Positions 1 through 5,575 of a DNA stretch of 8,564 nucleotides are shown here, piece by piece. Positions within the stretch are counted from its first letter, which is position 1. Each line of letters begins with the position of its first letter. The stretch is from Deltaproteobacteria bacterium. Its GTDB lineage: Bacteria; Desulfobacterota_B; Binatia; UBA9968. Under the pieces are notes generated by a model. That model ran no database searches, was not told where the DNA came from, and saw nothing but the letters and a program-made list of their open reading frames with translations. The stretch is from positions 1-8,564 of the forward strand of contig JACPSF010000111.1 in assembly GCA_016193385.1 (NCBI GenBank), written 5' to 3'. The position numbers were made by a program, and so were the translations under genes.

Positions 1-5
1 ACGTT

Positions 6-962
6 TCAATCCCTAGAAAACCAGGGCCAAAAAATTTGCCGAAGGGCCTCTTCCGTCATTCGCCCGCTCTCGGAGGCGGCCACAAGCGCCAGATTCTCTC
101 GCCGGGCCTGTCGCAAAGTCTCCGGATAGCGATCCGACACCTGGCCGCTCAAACCTAGGGTGGTGATGAGTGCCTTTGCGATCTCGTCCAGTCGCTCGCT
201 CGCCGCGTCGCGCACTAAGTCCGGCGTCAGGTTTGTGATCTTGAGCATAAGCGGAACGTCCGGCGCGTTGGACGGCAGCCGCGCACCGCTAATCAGCACG
301 CCAAGTTTGCCTTTCGCTGTCGGCCCGTTGGTCTGCAAATCCTCCACCTGGTAGGCGTGGGCGTTGCTTGTTTCGAGGTAAGGGAGACCGGCCCGGTAAC
401 ATTCAGCCAAAAGCGGATCATCCGCCAGCACGGCCCGCATCGCCCCGCCGTAGTCCTCCGCCTCGCCCTTCGCCATCCGCTCGCGCGTGCGAACGTCCAG
501 GACGCTGCCCGCGTCCAGCGGGATATTCCTCATGTTCGGATCGTGGTCATCAACCATTTCTCTCGCCCTCTTCTCGTTCACGTTGAAGTGATCTTGATAC
601 ACGACAACGCGCCTCTCGCGCTCCTCGCAAACCTTGCGGAAGTTGGCTTCGGCGTCGGACTCGCCCCGCAAATATCGCCGGGCAAGCCCCGGCTCCAGCT
701 CCTTCACCGCGTCAAAACCCTCCTTGTAACTGCATCGGTGCTGCGCCGCGTACATCTTGACCTTGCTGTGCAGCTCTTCGCCCGCGTTTGCAAAAGTTTC
801 TGCTTCCATAAATTCTCCTCCTATCCTTTCAGAATTTTGTTTTTGGTCCCTGTATCGTCCGGTCGGCTCGCACGGAGCACGAAACCGCCTGCCGGTCTCT
901 TTGTTCGTCAAGTCGCATTGCCCGGTGGTTTCGTTGTAATGATCGACTCGCAGTCTTGTCAT
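6..962 (-). CDS. Phage protein of unknown function with a duplicated motif; two possible starts
   Basis: I do not recognise this 318-residue protein with certainty. It follows the broken terminase by 18 bases on the same strand, where tailed phages usually carry a portal or head gene, but I see no portal features. A motif of the form Y-x5-AV-x4-P-x-LA-x2-Y-x2-G occurs at residues 79-100 and again at 171-192. Similar stretches occur, as I recall, in head-maturation protease and scaffold-like phage proteins, so a head-assembly role is possible but unproven. There are two candidate starts. The ATG at 962 has AAAGGAG ten bases upstream. The in-frame ATG at 809 (Met52) has a much stronger AGGAGGAG five bases upstream and would give 267 residues, beginning just before the first motif. 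The 51 upstream codons are open and contain C16 and C31. The stop is at 6-8, so the gene is complete. No signal peptide or membrane segment is evident. Confidence 0.8.
   Translation of the reverse strand: MTRLRVDHYNETTGQCDLTNKETGRRFRAPCEPTGRYRDQKQNSERIGGEFMEAETFANAGEELHSKVKMYAAQHRCSYKEGFDAVKELEPGLARRYLRGESDAEANFRKVCEERERRVVVYQDHFNVNEKRAREMVDDHDPNMRNIPLDAGSVLDVRTRERMAKGEAEDYGGAMRAVLADDPLLAECYRAGLPYLETSNAHAYQVEDLQTNGPTAKGKLGVLISGARLPSNAPDVPLMLKITNLTPDLVRDAASERLDEIAKALITTLGLSGQVSDRYPETLRQARRENLALVAASESGRMTEEALRQIFWPWFSRD
815..822 (-). promoter_or_regulatory. Strong internal Shine-Dalgarno inside the 318-aa frame
   Basis: On the - strand AGGAGGAG is followed by five bases and then the ATG at 809-807. 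It is the best-matched ribosome binding site near this gene and lies inside the longer open frame. It argues that translation starts mainly at Met52, or that a shorter second product is made. Confidence 0.6.
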
Positions 963-980
963 TATGCTTTTTCTCCTTTC

Positions 981-2461
981 CTACCAGTCCGGCAGCGAGC
1001 CGCGCCCAGTGCCACGGTCCTGCATTCGATCGAGCTGATCTGCAAGCGTCTCGCCCTCGTTGCTCGGCGCGTCGGTGCCCCAGTCCGGCTGAACATAGGA
1101 GCCGCCGTAGCCCTCTATCGGATTGTCGCCGAGGCTCGACTGCTCCGCTGCCATGAGCAGAGCACCACAAGCCGAATTTGCGATATCATCATGCAGTCCG
1201 GGACCATGGTCTACAGAATCCCGGCCACCTCGGGCCGTTCGGCGCTCAAGATTGGTAAGCTGGTTTCTCAGCCGTTTGTGGTCCAACAGTTCCGCCCGGC
1301 CACTGTTGAAGATCGGCAGCGCCGATAAATAGATTTCGGATTTCGTTTTCTCGCTCAGCTCATAGGTGATGCCATGCACCGCGAAACGTTCCCTCGGCCA
1401 CTCGCCGCCGTATCGGTCCCCACGAACCGAATAGATCTCGTAGGACTTAAGCAGGTCCGAAAATTCCTTAGTCACCGCGTCGGGCGAGAAGGGCGGACGG
1501 ACCTCTCGCATCGCGTCAAGAACGGCCCTGTCGTTTTCACTGTGCGAGACGGCCACCGTCATCGAATCCTGCGCGCCGCCAGACGGATCAACAAAACCGA
1601 AATAGGCAACACCGGCAATAGGCGGAATCTCGCGCCGGGCTTCGACCACGCAGCGGTCAATGATCTCCTGCGACATGAAGGCCTCGATGTCCCGCCGGAA
1701 CTGCGCCCCATATTCTGAGGCGGCGGCAACCTCGTCGGCGGCGTAGGCGTCGGCGATCACCTTCCTATCGACCGCCGGGTTCATCGCCGTGGTCTCGGCC
1801 TGCCACACAAGAACCGGGTCATCGTCCTTCCCGTAATGATCCTTGTGGGCTTTCCATAATTCTCCCCGTCTTGCGTATGGCGAGGAGATTCCGAGCAGGA
1901 CCGCTCCCGGTATAGTCGCCATGCCAGGGCGCAAACCGTTCAAGATTTCGTGGTCGGGATTGGCGGCGTCATCGAGCATGTATGAATCTCGATTACGACG
2001 CCGTTGTTTAGTTCGATACTCTCCCGAGTCCTGACGACTACCATCCGCGCCAGGACGGGAACCGCGTCGATCAAGCCGTTCACGTAACGCAGTATGGTGC
2101 GCGCCTGTTTCCTGTCCGCTGCGATAATGGGGACCGTGGCGACTTCTCCCGGTGCCAAGACTCCTCGGTAGTCTCTGAAAAACGCCAGGTACACGGCGCA
2201 GAGGGCAGCAATCCGGCTTTTGCCTCCCCGCCGGCCCACGACAAGCCAAGCCTCCCGCGCCTGTCCCTTCGGCGGAGTCTGCCGTCCGGTGTGGTGGCGG
2301 AATAACCGCAAGCCCTCTTCGTCAAGCGGGAGACCGAAGAGCGCCGCCAGGAACGCACACCAGGCGGTCCATGTGGAACCCTTGAACCATCTCCCGAAAA
2401 GATTCGGGTGCTGCATCGCCTCAAGGACCGTGAGGTCCGCGTTGAACTTCGGCTTCTTCAT
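981..2461 (-). pseudogene. Phage terminase large subunit, broken by an out-of-frame internal deletion
   Basis: An intact product would be the ATPase and nuclease that packages phage DNA into proheads. The first frame starts at the ATG at 2461 and gives an N-terminal ATPase half with Walker A GRRGGKS at residues 76-82 and the following IIAADRKQARTILRY segment. It runs to EIHT (residues 158-161) and then goes out of frame, stopping at 1940. The family resumes in another frame from 1973 with DDAANPDHEILNGLRPG, the GISSPYARRG motif, the nuclease-domain aspartate in GFVDPSGG, and HDDIANS near the C-terminus, ending at 981 (about 330 residues). From memory of this family, about 22-25 residues holding Walker B (the LDEIAFW region) should lie between EIHT and DDAANPD; they are missing. 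The start overlaps the stop of the upstream gene by four bases (ATGA). A working enzyme is unlikely because both the frame and the catalytic acidic motif are lost. Confidence 0.88.
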
Positions 2462-2736
2462 GGCTCCCGCCGCCTCTCCGTGATTTGAATGTGGAGCTTC
2501 ACGCTCTCGCCCGCATCTATCTCATTCGCCTTCGCCTCTACGGCCTCGCGGACAATATCGGCCAGGATCTCTTTTGTCGCCCCGTAGCAGGTCAGCGTGA
2601 GGGAACCATTACGGACCCATCGGCCCTTCACCCGCCCCGGCCTGCTCTTCGGTTCAGCCTTCATCGGCTGCCGCTTCGACTGCAGCACCCGCTCTGCGCT
2701 CCGCTGAATCATGTCGCGCCGCGATAATCTATTCAT
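2458..2736 (-). CDS. Small basic phage protein directly upstream of the terminase
   Basis: This 92-residue protein is not recognised. The N-terminal 40 residues are strongly basic (RLSRRDM, QSKRQP, KSRPGRVKGRW), followed by a compact region with alternating strand-like and helical sequence (SLTLTCYG, then KEILADIVREAVEAKA, then VKLHIQITE). It starts at the ATG at 2736 with AGAGGT five bases upstream. Its TGA stop overlaps the terminase ATG (ATGA), so the two were translationally coupled. The position and the basic head would allow a small-terminase or DNA-binding accessory role, but it is shorter than typical small terminases and no helix-turn-helix is obvious. The role stays unknown. Confidence 0.75.
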   Translation of the reverse strand: MNRLSRRDMIQRSAERVLQSKRQPMKAEPKSRPGRVKGRWVRNGSLTLTCYGATKEILADIVREAVEAKANEIDAGESVKLHIQITERRREP

Positions 2737-2745
2737 CGTGAACCT

Positions 2746-2937
2746 CTAAGTTAATCGACCCGGCCCCCTGGGACCGCCCCAAGGTGCTCCCATGGGCTGC
2801 AAACCTAAAAACCCTCTGGAGCGAGGCCGGGCCGGTGAGGGACCGCCAGCGGAGGGAGGTCCAACCGACGGCCCCGAATCGACTTCCAACGCCTTTTCCT
2901 CCCATCGAAACTGTGTGCCATGTAGGGTAGCGACCAT
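2746..2937 (-). CDS. Possible small Pro/Gly/Arg-rich ORF, doubtful
   Basis: This 63-residue frame begins at an ATG directly after the TAG stop of the cysteine-cluster gene, with GAGGA seven bases upstream inside that gene's end. It ends 9 bases before the next start. The first 20 residues look ordinary (GTQFRWEEKALEVDSG). The rest is a low-complexity run of Pro, Gly, Arg and Ser that a GC-rich non-coding stretch could also give. The tight fit between neighbours and the ribosome binding site support it; the composition does not. If it is not a gene, this stretch is a roughly 200-base non-coding gap. Confidence 0.4.
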   Translation of the reverse strand: MVATLHGTQFRWEEKALEVDSGPSVGPPSAGGPSPARPRSRGFLGLQPMGAPWGGPRGPGRLT

Positions 2938-3180
2938 CTATGCTTCCTCGGCCCCCGAAAGCTCCGTGGCGGGCAATTTGACTTGACGCAATGCCCTATT
3001 TCGCGCTGCCAGCCTTTTGCCAGCCGCAACTCGGGCAGGACTAGGGTTTCCTTGTTGTTCTTTGGCCTTTGGCAAGGGCCTACGCAGCTCATTCCTGTCT
3101 GCCCAGCATGGGTCGCATATCCGGGAGAGATTGTTCGTCATCTGGGCGCATCCCCATCGGCATCTGGCTGCCCGTGCCAT
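2938..3180 (-). CDS. Small phage protein with a four-cysteine, probably zinc-binding, cluster
   Basis: This 80-residue protein has cysteines at 7, 11, 22 and 25 (C-x3-C-x10-C-x2-C, with CDPC closing the cluster), the layout of a small zinc-binding knuckle or ribbon. The rest is basic and probably helical (KRLAARNRALRQVK). Small zinc-binding proteins are common in phage packaging and DNA-handling regions; the target here is unknown. The ATG at 3180 lies 5 bases after the TAA stop of the coiled-coil gene. A GAGG sequence overlapping the end of that gene can serve as its ribosome binding site, so the two are probably co-translated. No function can be assigned beyond likely metal binding. Confidence 0.68.
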   Translation of the reverse strand: MARAARCRWGCAQMTNNLSRICDPCWADRNELRRPLPKAKEQQGNPSPARVAAGKRLAARNRALRQVKLPATELSGAEEA

Positions 3181-3185
3181 GCTGT

Positions 3186-3995
3186 TTATCCCTCGCCCGG
3201 AGCCCCCGCCCGGTTAACGCCGTCCTCGCCGTCCAGATCATCTAACTCTGGGATCTCCGGCACCTCCGGCCATGGCATGTTCTGCGCCGCACTGACCATG
3301 CTTTCCAGGACGTCCGAATATGACCTGTTTCTCAAGTACGCCCATGTGTCCCTCCTCGCCAGGAACGGCGAGCGCTCGCGTATTCGCTCGTTCAAAACGT
3401 CGAGAAACAGCGTGCCGTCAAGCCGGTGATATGCCCTGGGTTGGCCTCCGCCCTGGCTCAACCTCCCCGCCCATTCACATAGCGACACGTGCATCTCCAG
3501 AATGCTGGCGATGTCTTCGAACAACCCATCTATCTGCTTCGCCTGCGCACGCAACAGTGGCAGCAATTCGGCGTCCCTCAGTTGCAGGCACGCCCGCTTG
3601 TTCTCCTCCTCACGCTGCACCTCCAACAGCTTCGCCTCCTGCTCTGTATCGGCAAGCGCCGAAGTCAAATTCTCGTGCTCAAGCTCAAGCTCGCGCTGGT
3701 TGCCCTGAATCAGCTTCAGCTCCGTCTTGACCTTCGGGTCCTTGCGCGCTCGCCTTGCCAACCTGGCCCTCTTGGTGCCGATCTTCTTCACTCCCAAAGC
3801 AACGCCCTCTAGCTGCGTCCTGATATCGGACTCCTCGCCTTTGTTCTCCTCGATCTTCTTATTGATCACCGCCAGGGCGTCCTTGGTTCGCGAGCGAACG
3901 TAGTCGGGGATCTCGCTAACAGGGATCATCCCGATCGGTGAAACATTCGGCAGATCAATCTCAACATCTTTCCCGTTCGCGATTTTTTCATCCAT
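3186..3995 (-). CDS. Coiled-coil phage protein of unknown function
   Basis: This 269-residue protein is not recognised. Residues 1-35 form a short acidic, proline-containing head (NVSPIGMIPVSEIPDYV). Residues of roughly 38-165 are a long, charged, largely helical stretch with coiled-coil character (INKKIEENKGEESDIRTQLE, and later LEVQREEENKRACLQ), broken near the basic patch KRARLARRARKDPK at 75-88. Residues 170-245 are a more ordinary folded region with several tryptophans and tyrosines, and the tail from 242 is acidic and proline-rich (PEVPEIPELDDLDGEDG). The start is clear: the ATG at 3995 has a perfect AGGAGGT (4009-4003) seven bases upstream. It follows its own promoter and a terminator-like leader hairpin. 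It is the first gene of a tight run that leads to the terminase. A scaffold-like or regulatory role is conceivable, but nothing in the sequence settles it. Confidence 0.82.
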   Translation of the reverse strand: MDEKIANGKDVEIDLPNVSPIGMIPVSEIPDYVRSRTKDALAVINKKIEENKGEESDIRTQLEGVALGVKKIGTKRARLARRARKDPKVKTELKLIQGNQRELELEHENLTSALADTEQEAKLLEVQREEENKRACLQLRDAELLPLLRAQAKQIDGLFEDIASILEMHVSLCEWAGRLSQGGGQPRAYHRLDGTLFLDVLNERIRERSPFLARRDTWAYLRNRSYSDVLESMVSAAQNMPWPEVPEIPELDDLDGEDGVNRAGAPGEG

Positions 3996-4016
3996 CTCCG
4001 TTACCTCCTATGCTCC

Positions 4017-4064
4017 AAAAAAAAGGGAGAAAGCCACGAGCCGAAGCCCGTTACTTCCTCCCTT
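4017..4064 (-). terminator. UUCG-capped hairpin with U tract in the leader of the coiled-coil gene
   Basis: On the - strand, bases 4064-4023 fold into a stem of about 19 pairs, with a few G-U pairs and one A-G mismatch, closed by the tetraloop TTCG. The outer arms AAGGGAG and CTCCCTT pair perfectly. Eight T's follow directly (4024-4017). This is a textbook intrinsic terminator for leftward transcription. It lies after the promoter at 4104-4077 and just before the AGGAGGT of the 269-aa gene, so it acts either as an attenuator or as the end of transcription from the 132-aa gene. On the + strand no comparable T tract follows the hairpin. Confidence 0.8.
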
Positions 4065-4076
4065 CGAAACATTTTT

Positions 4077-4104
4077 ACTATACCACATGTCATGATGAAG
4101 TCCA
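4077..4104 (-). promoter_or_regulatory. Likely sigma70-type promoter, leftward, before the coiled-coil gene
   Basis: On the - strand TGGACT (4104-4099, four of six matches to the -35 consensus), a 16-base spacer, then an extended -10 TGG-TATAGT (TATAGT at 4082-4077, five of six). The surroundings are unusually AT-rich for this window. The predicted start of transcription, near 4070, falls only a few bases before the terminator-like hairpin. Confidence 0.6.
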
Positions 4105-4195
4105 GTTTTTTTCTTTCAATTTGAATCCGCCCGCCCCGGCTCCAGTGCGCGCCGCCGATTGCACCCGCCACTGCTTCCCAACCAGACCGCCCTGG

Positions 4196-4594
4196 CTATC
4201 TCTGCCACAACGGCCTCGGTGGCCTCTTCACCTTGTCCAGGCCGATCTCTTTCAGTAGTTCCTTGAGGTGCACCCCAAGCCTCAACCGGACCTCCACCGC
4301 GCCGTCGATCTTGCCCCCTCGCTTCACGATCTTGACCCCCGATAGGTACATGTCTAACGGTGGCAGCAAAACGGCCTCTAGCGTGGCGATCTCACGCACT
4401 AAACCCGCTTTTTGTGGACTCATCGACGGCCCCAGGGCCTTGCAAAGCTCCCGTTCCCTGGCGGCAACGGCCCTGTAAGTCCGGGTACGCCGGTCCCACT
4501 TGCCGCCTTTCATGGCCCTATCCCTGGCATAACCCCCATGCCGGAGGGCGTTCTGGTTGCCTATCAACCCCGGTTTTGTCGTCCTATTTGACAT
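4196..4594 (-). CDS. Phage protein with GNxNAxxHG motif; candidate small terminase-like protein
   Basis: This 132-residue protein opens with GNQNALRHGGYARD at residues 12-25. Proteins starting with a GNxNALxHG motif are, as I know them, frequent near phage terminases and are often annotated as hypothetical or small-terminase-like. The middle (41-80) is helical, with an LVREIATLEAVLLPPL run. The C-terminus, GVHLKELLKEIGLDKVKRP, resembles the helical end plus LGLxxxxKP tail seen in the same group. The ATG at 4594 has GGAGG nine bases upstream. It is the first phage gene after the junction and is separated from the coiled-coil gene by about 200 bases that hold a promoter and a hairpin. Recognition of the terminase's DNA substrate is the most natural guess. 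It is not shown. Confidence 0.78.
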   Translation of the reverse strand: MSNRTTKPGLIGNQNALRHGGYARDRAMKGGKWDRRTRTYRAVAARERELCKALGPSMSPQKAGLVREIATLEAVLLPPLDMYLSGVKIVKRGGKIDGAVEVRLRLGVHLKELLKEIGLDKVKRPPRPLWQR

Positions 4595-4613
4595 GGTTTC
4601 CCGCCTCCGCTCA

Positions 4614-4631
4614 TGGACACCGCTTGGACAC
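4614..4631 (+). repeat. Tandem pair of TGGACAC, 11-base period
   Basis: TGGACAC occurs at 4614-4620 and again at 4625-4631. The same heptamer appears twice in the opposite orientation at 4787-4803. Paired short repeats about one helical turn apart are typical of protein arm-binding sites near integrase attachment sites; that use is inferred. Confidence 0.55.
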
Positions 4632-4675
4632 CGCGCCCGCTAACCGCCCGATTCGCCTTGAGTATTTTTTTGGTG

Positions 4676-4692
4676 CAGGATTGCAAGTCCTG
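4676..4692. other. Palindrome between the inverted repeat pairs; possible att core
   Basis: CAGGA and TCCTG pair perfectly around the 7-base TTGCAAG, which itself contains the palindrome TTGCAA. The stem can be extended three further pairs using G-U. It looks like an anticodon stem-loop, but no tRNA fits around it. It lies between the TGGACAC pairs and could be a recombinase core or a regulator site. Confidence 0.35.
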
Positions 4693-4786
4693 TGCGATGA
4701 ACTGATCCCGCCCCTCCGTTTCAGCTTGATAGCGGAGACAGCGGCGTGAAGGCGTGGCGCTGTGTTTTTCGTTGATGTCCCTACAA

Positions 4787-4803
4787 GTGTCCACGAGTGT
4801 CCA
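4787..4803 (-). repeat. Tandem pair of TGGACAC on the - strand, 10-base period
   Basis: GTGTCCA on the + strand occurs at 4787-4793 and 4797-4803, facing the pair at 4614-4631 across about 155 bases. Four exact copies of one heptamer within 190 bases, in two inverted pairs, is unlikely to be chance. Confidence 0.55.
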
Positions 4804-4903
4804 GCATGGTATGAACTCAAGACACTTCGGATGATGTCTCCGTGCCAAAAGTGTTGAATTTTCGAGGTGCGGTGAGCTACTATGACGTGGCGTGAATGGC
4901 GGT

Positions 4904-4949
4904 GCAGTCTCCTGAATCCTGCGCGTCTACCAAGTTCCGCCACTTTCGC
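4904..4949 (-). tRNA. 5' half of tRNA-Leu(CAG), interrupted after the anticodon loop
   Basis: Reading the - strand from 4949, the acceptor strand GCGAAAG, then TG, then the leucine-type D arm GCGGAACTTGGTAGACGC match bacterial tRNA-Leu almost base for base. The anticodon 5' strand CAGGA and loop TTCAGGA follow (anticodon CAG at 4914-4912). The expected 3' strand TCCTG is replaced by GACTG, leaving two mismatched pairs. Beyond that there is no leucine-type variable arm at the right place, no GGTTCAANNCC T arm and no complementary CTTTCGC-ACCA end. A stretch near 4850, TTCAACACTTTTGGCAC, vaguely resembles a tRNA 3' end but is too far away (about 110 nt in total) and pairs poorly. This is a truncated or interrupted gene, probably the element's integration site, with similarity ending near 4910. 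Confidence 0.72.
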
Positions 4950-4978
4950 GCCGGACGTCGTTCGTCCGAAAGAACCTT

Positions 4979-5006
4979 ATGATACTTGAGATCGGAGCAT
5001 TGTCAA
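4979..5006 (-). promoter_or_regulatory. Near-consensus sigma70 promoter driving the tRNA-Leu half
   Basis: On the - strand there is a perfect -35 TTGACA (5006-5001), a 16-base spacer and -10 TATCAT (4984-4979, five of six). Transcription would start near 4972, about 20 bases before the tRNA 5' end, with a short hairpin (CGGACG/CGTCCG, 4952-4968) in the leader. The strength and spacing fit a stable-RNA promoter of the host and support the tRNA call. Confidence 0.72.
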
Positions 5007-5012
5007 GATAAG
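4986..5012 (+). promoter_or_regulatory. Weak candidate promoter for the host operon
   Basis: On the + strand TTGAGA (4986-4991) is followed after 15 bases by GATAAG (5007-5012). The spacing is short and the -10 has only four of six matches. It overlaps the leftward tRNA promoter, so the two would compete if both are used. Other rightward promoters could lie in the junction, but I see none better. Confidence 0.25.
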
Positions 5013-5035
5013 GGTTGGAGGCGAGTGAAGCGACC

Positions 5036-5572
5036 ATGGGTAGAATCCTTCTGGTTGAGCCTCAACGGATAGTGCAACAGGCCATTGCGCTCGCTCTTTT
5101 CCCGGAACATGAAGTGCAGGCTGAGGAAGGGTTCGGGCCGCAGAGTGCAGGATTGCTGCAAGGTTATGAGCTGCTGATTCTCGACGCGGCGGCTTTGCGT
5201 GATCTGGGTCAAATGACTCAGGAGGTCGTCCGGACCATTCAATCCGCCAAGATTCCAACGTTGTGGTTGGAAGAGGCTGAGAGCCAGAGCGCGCCGCAGC
5301 GCGCAAACCTGCTGATCGTGAAAAAGCCCATCCAAAGAGAAGTCTTCCTGTCCGCCGTGGCGGATCTCCTTTCGCCTTCCGGCTCACCGAAGAAGGGAGC
5401 CAAACCGGTTGCGGCACCCGGCTCGGCGGCTGAGCTTTCGAAAGACGCCGCCGAAAAAGCGACCGCGGGGGCTTCGCCACAGGGCAGCTTTCAGTTCATT
5501 GATCTCGTCGATGTGGTCGAAGAGGAGGCCTCTTCCGGCCAGAAGAAAACATCGCCGCGGAGACCCGAGTAG
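5036..5572 (+). CDS. Degenerate receiver-domain (response-regulator-like) protein upstream of valS
   Basis: The N-terminal ~115 residues look like a CheY-type receiver: first strand GRILLVEPQ, a candidate phospho-acceptor Asp50 in ELLILDAA, Thr75 in the fourth strand (IPTLWLEE), and the conserved Lys-Pro in LLIVKKP (residues 96-98). The acidic pair that binds Mg2+ is reduced to Glu8 (usually two of D/E), so phosphorylation may be weak or absent. Residues 115-150 are an Ala/Ser/Lys/Pro-rich linker. The protein ends with FIDLVDVVEEE and a basic tail, with no DNA-binding domain. I chose the ATG at 5036 because the protein then begins exactly at the first strand. A TTG at 5015 in the same frame would add seven residues. 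GGAGG (5017-5021) is rather far from the ATG. The stop lies three bases before valS, so the two are co-transcribed. Its role is unknown; the short FIDL tail could bind a partner. Confidence 0.78.
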   Translation: MGRILLVEPQRIVQQAIALALFPEHEVQAEEGFGPQSAGLLQGYELLILDAAALRDLGQMTQEVVRTIQSAKIPTLWLEEAESQSAPQRANLLIVKKPIQREVFLSAVADLLSPSGSPKKGAKPVAAPGSAAELSKDAAEKATAGASPQGSFQFIDLVDVVEEEASSGQKKTSPRRPE

Positions 5573-5575
5573 CGG

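Larger units (their letters stand above)
4595..4903. other. Gene-free junction segment between phage genes and the tRNA-Leu half
   Basis: I find no convincing gene here. Two overlapping - strand frames exist (4848-4564 and 4943-4611), but they are rich in Arg, Ser, Cys and His, match no family I know, and one of them crosses the tRNA half. No integrase is present. The segment holds two pairs of a 7-bp repeat in inverted orientation (4614-4631 and 4787-4803) and a palindrome near its middle (4676-4692), which suits an attachment region. Confidence 0.5.

Noticed and set aside
357..1328. Long + strand open frame of 323 codons opposite the terminase end and the following gene
   Set aside because: It crosses two - strand reading frames with clear ribosome binding sites and one with recognisable terminase motifs. 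Its composition (many Arg, Leu, Val, His) is that of an antisense shadow in GC-rich DNA.
1940..2030. Programmed ribosomal frameshift in the terminase gene
   Set aside because: No slippery heptamer is seen at the junction, and a frameshift would not explain the absence of the Walker B residues. A deletion explains both.
4673..4695. Anticodon-arm-like hairpin with loop TTGCAAG (would read as tRNA-Cys on +, tRNA-Ala on -)
   Set aside because: No D arm, T arm or acceptor stem fits on either strand. Kept only as a palindrome.
4640..4700. Leftward promoter for the 132-aa gene (TTGCAA, 16 bases, TACTCA)
   Set aside because: The -10 has too few matches, and the TTGCAA belongs to the palindrome.
4836..4903. 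A complete tRNA-Leu with a diverged 3' half ending near TTTTGGCAC
   Set aside because: Total length would be about 110 nt, the T stem and acceptor pair poorly, and no leucine-type variable arm is found.
4564..4943. Two overlapping - strand frames (94 and 110 codons) that might be an integrase end or a regulator
   Set aside because: No tyrosine or serine recombinase motif, Cys/Arg/Ser-rich composition, no good ribosome binding site, and overlap with the tRNA half and the repeats.
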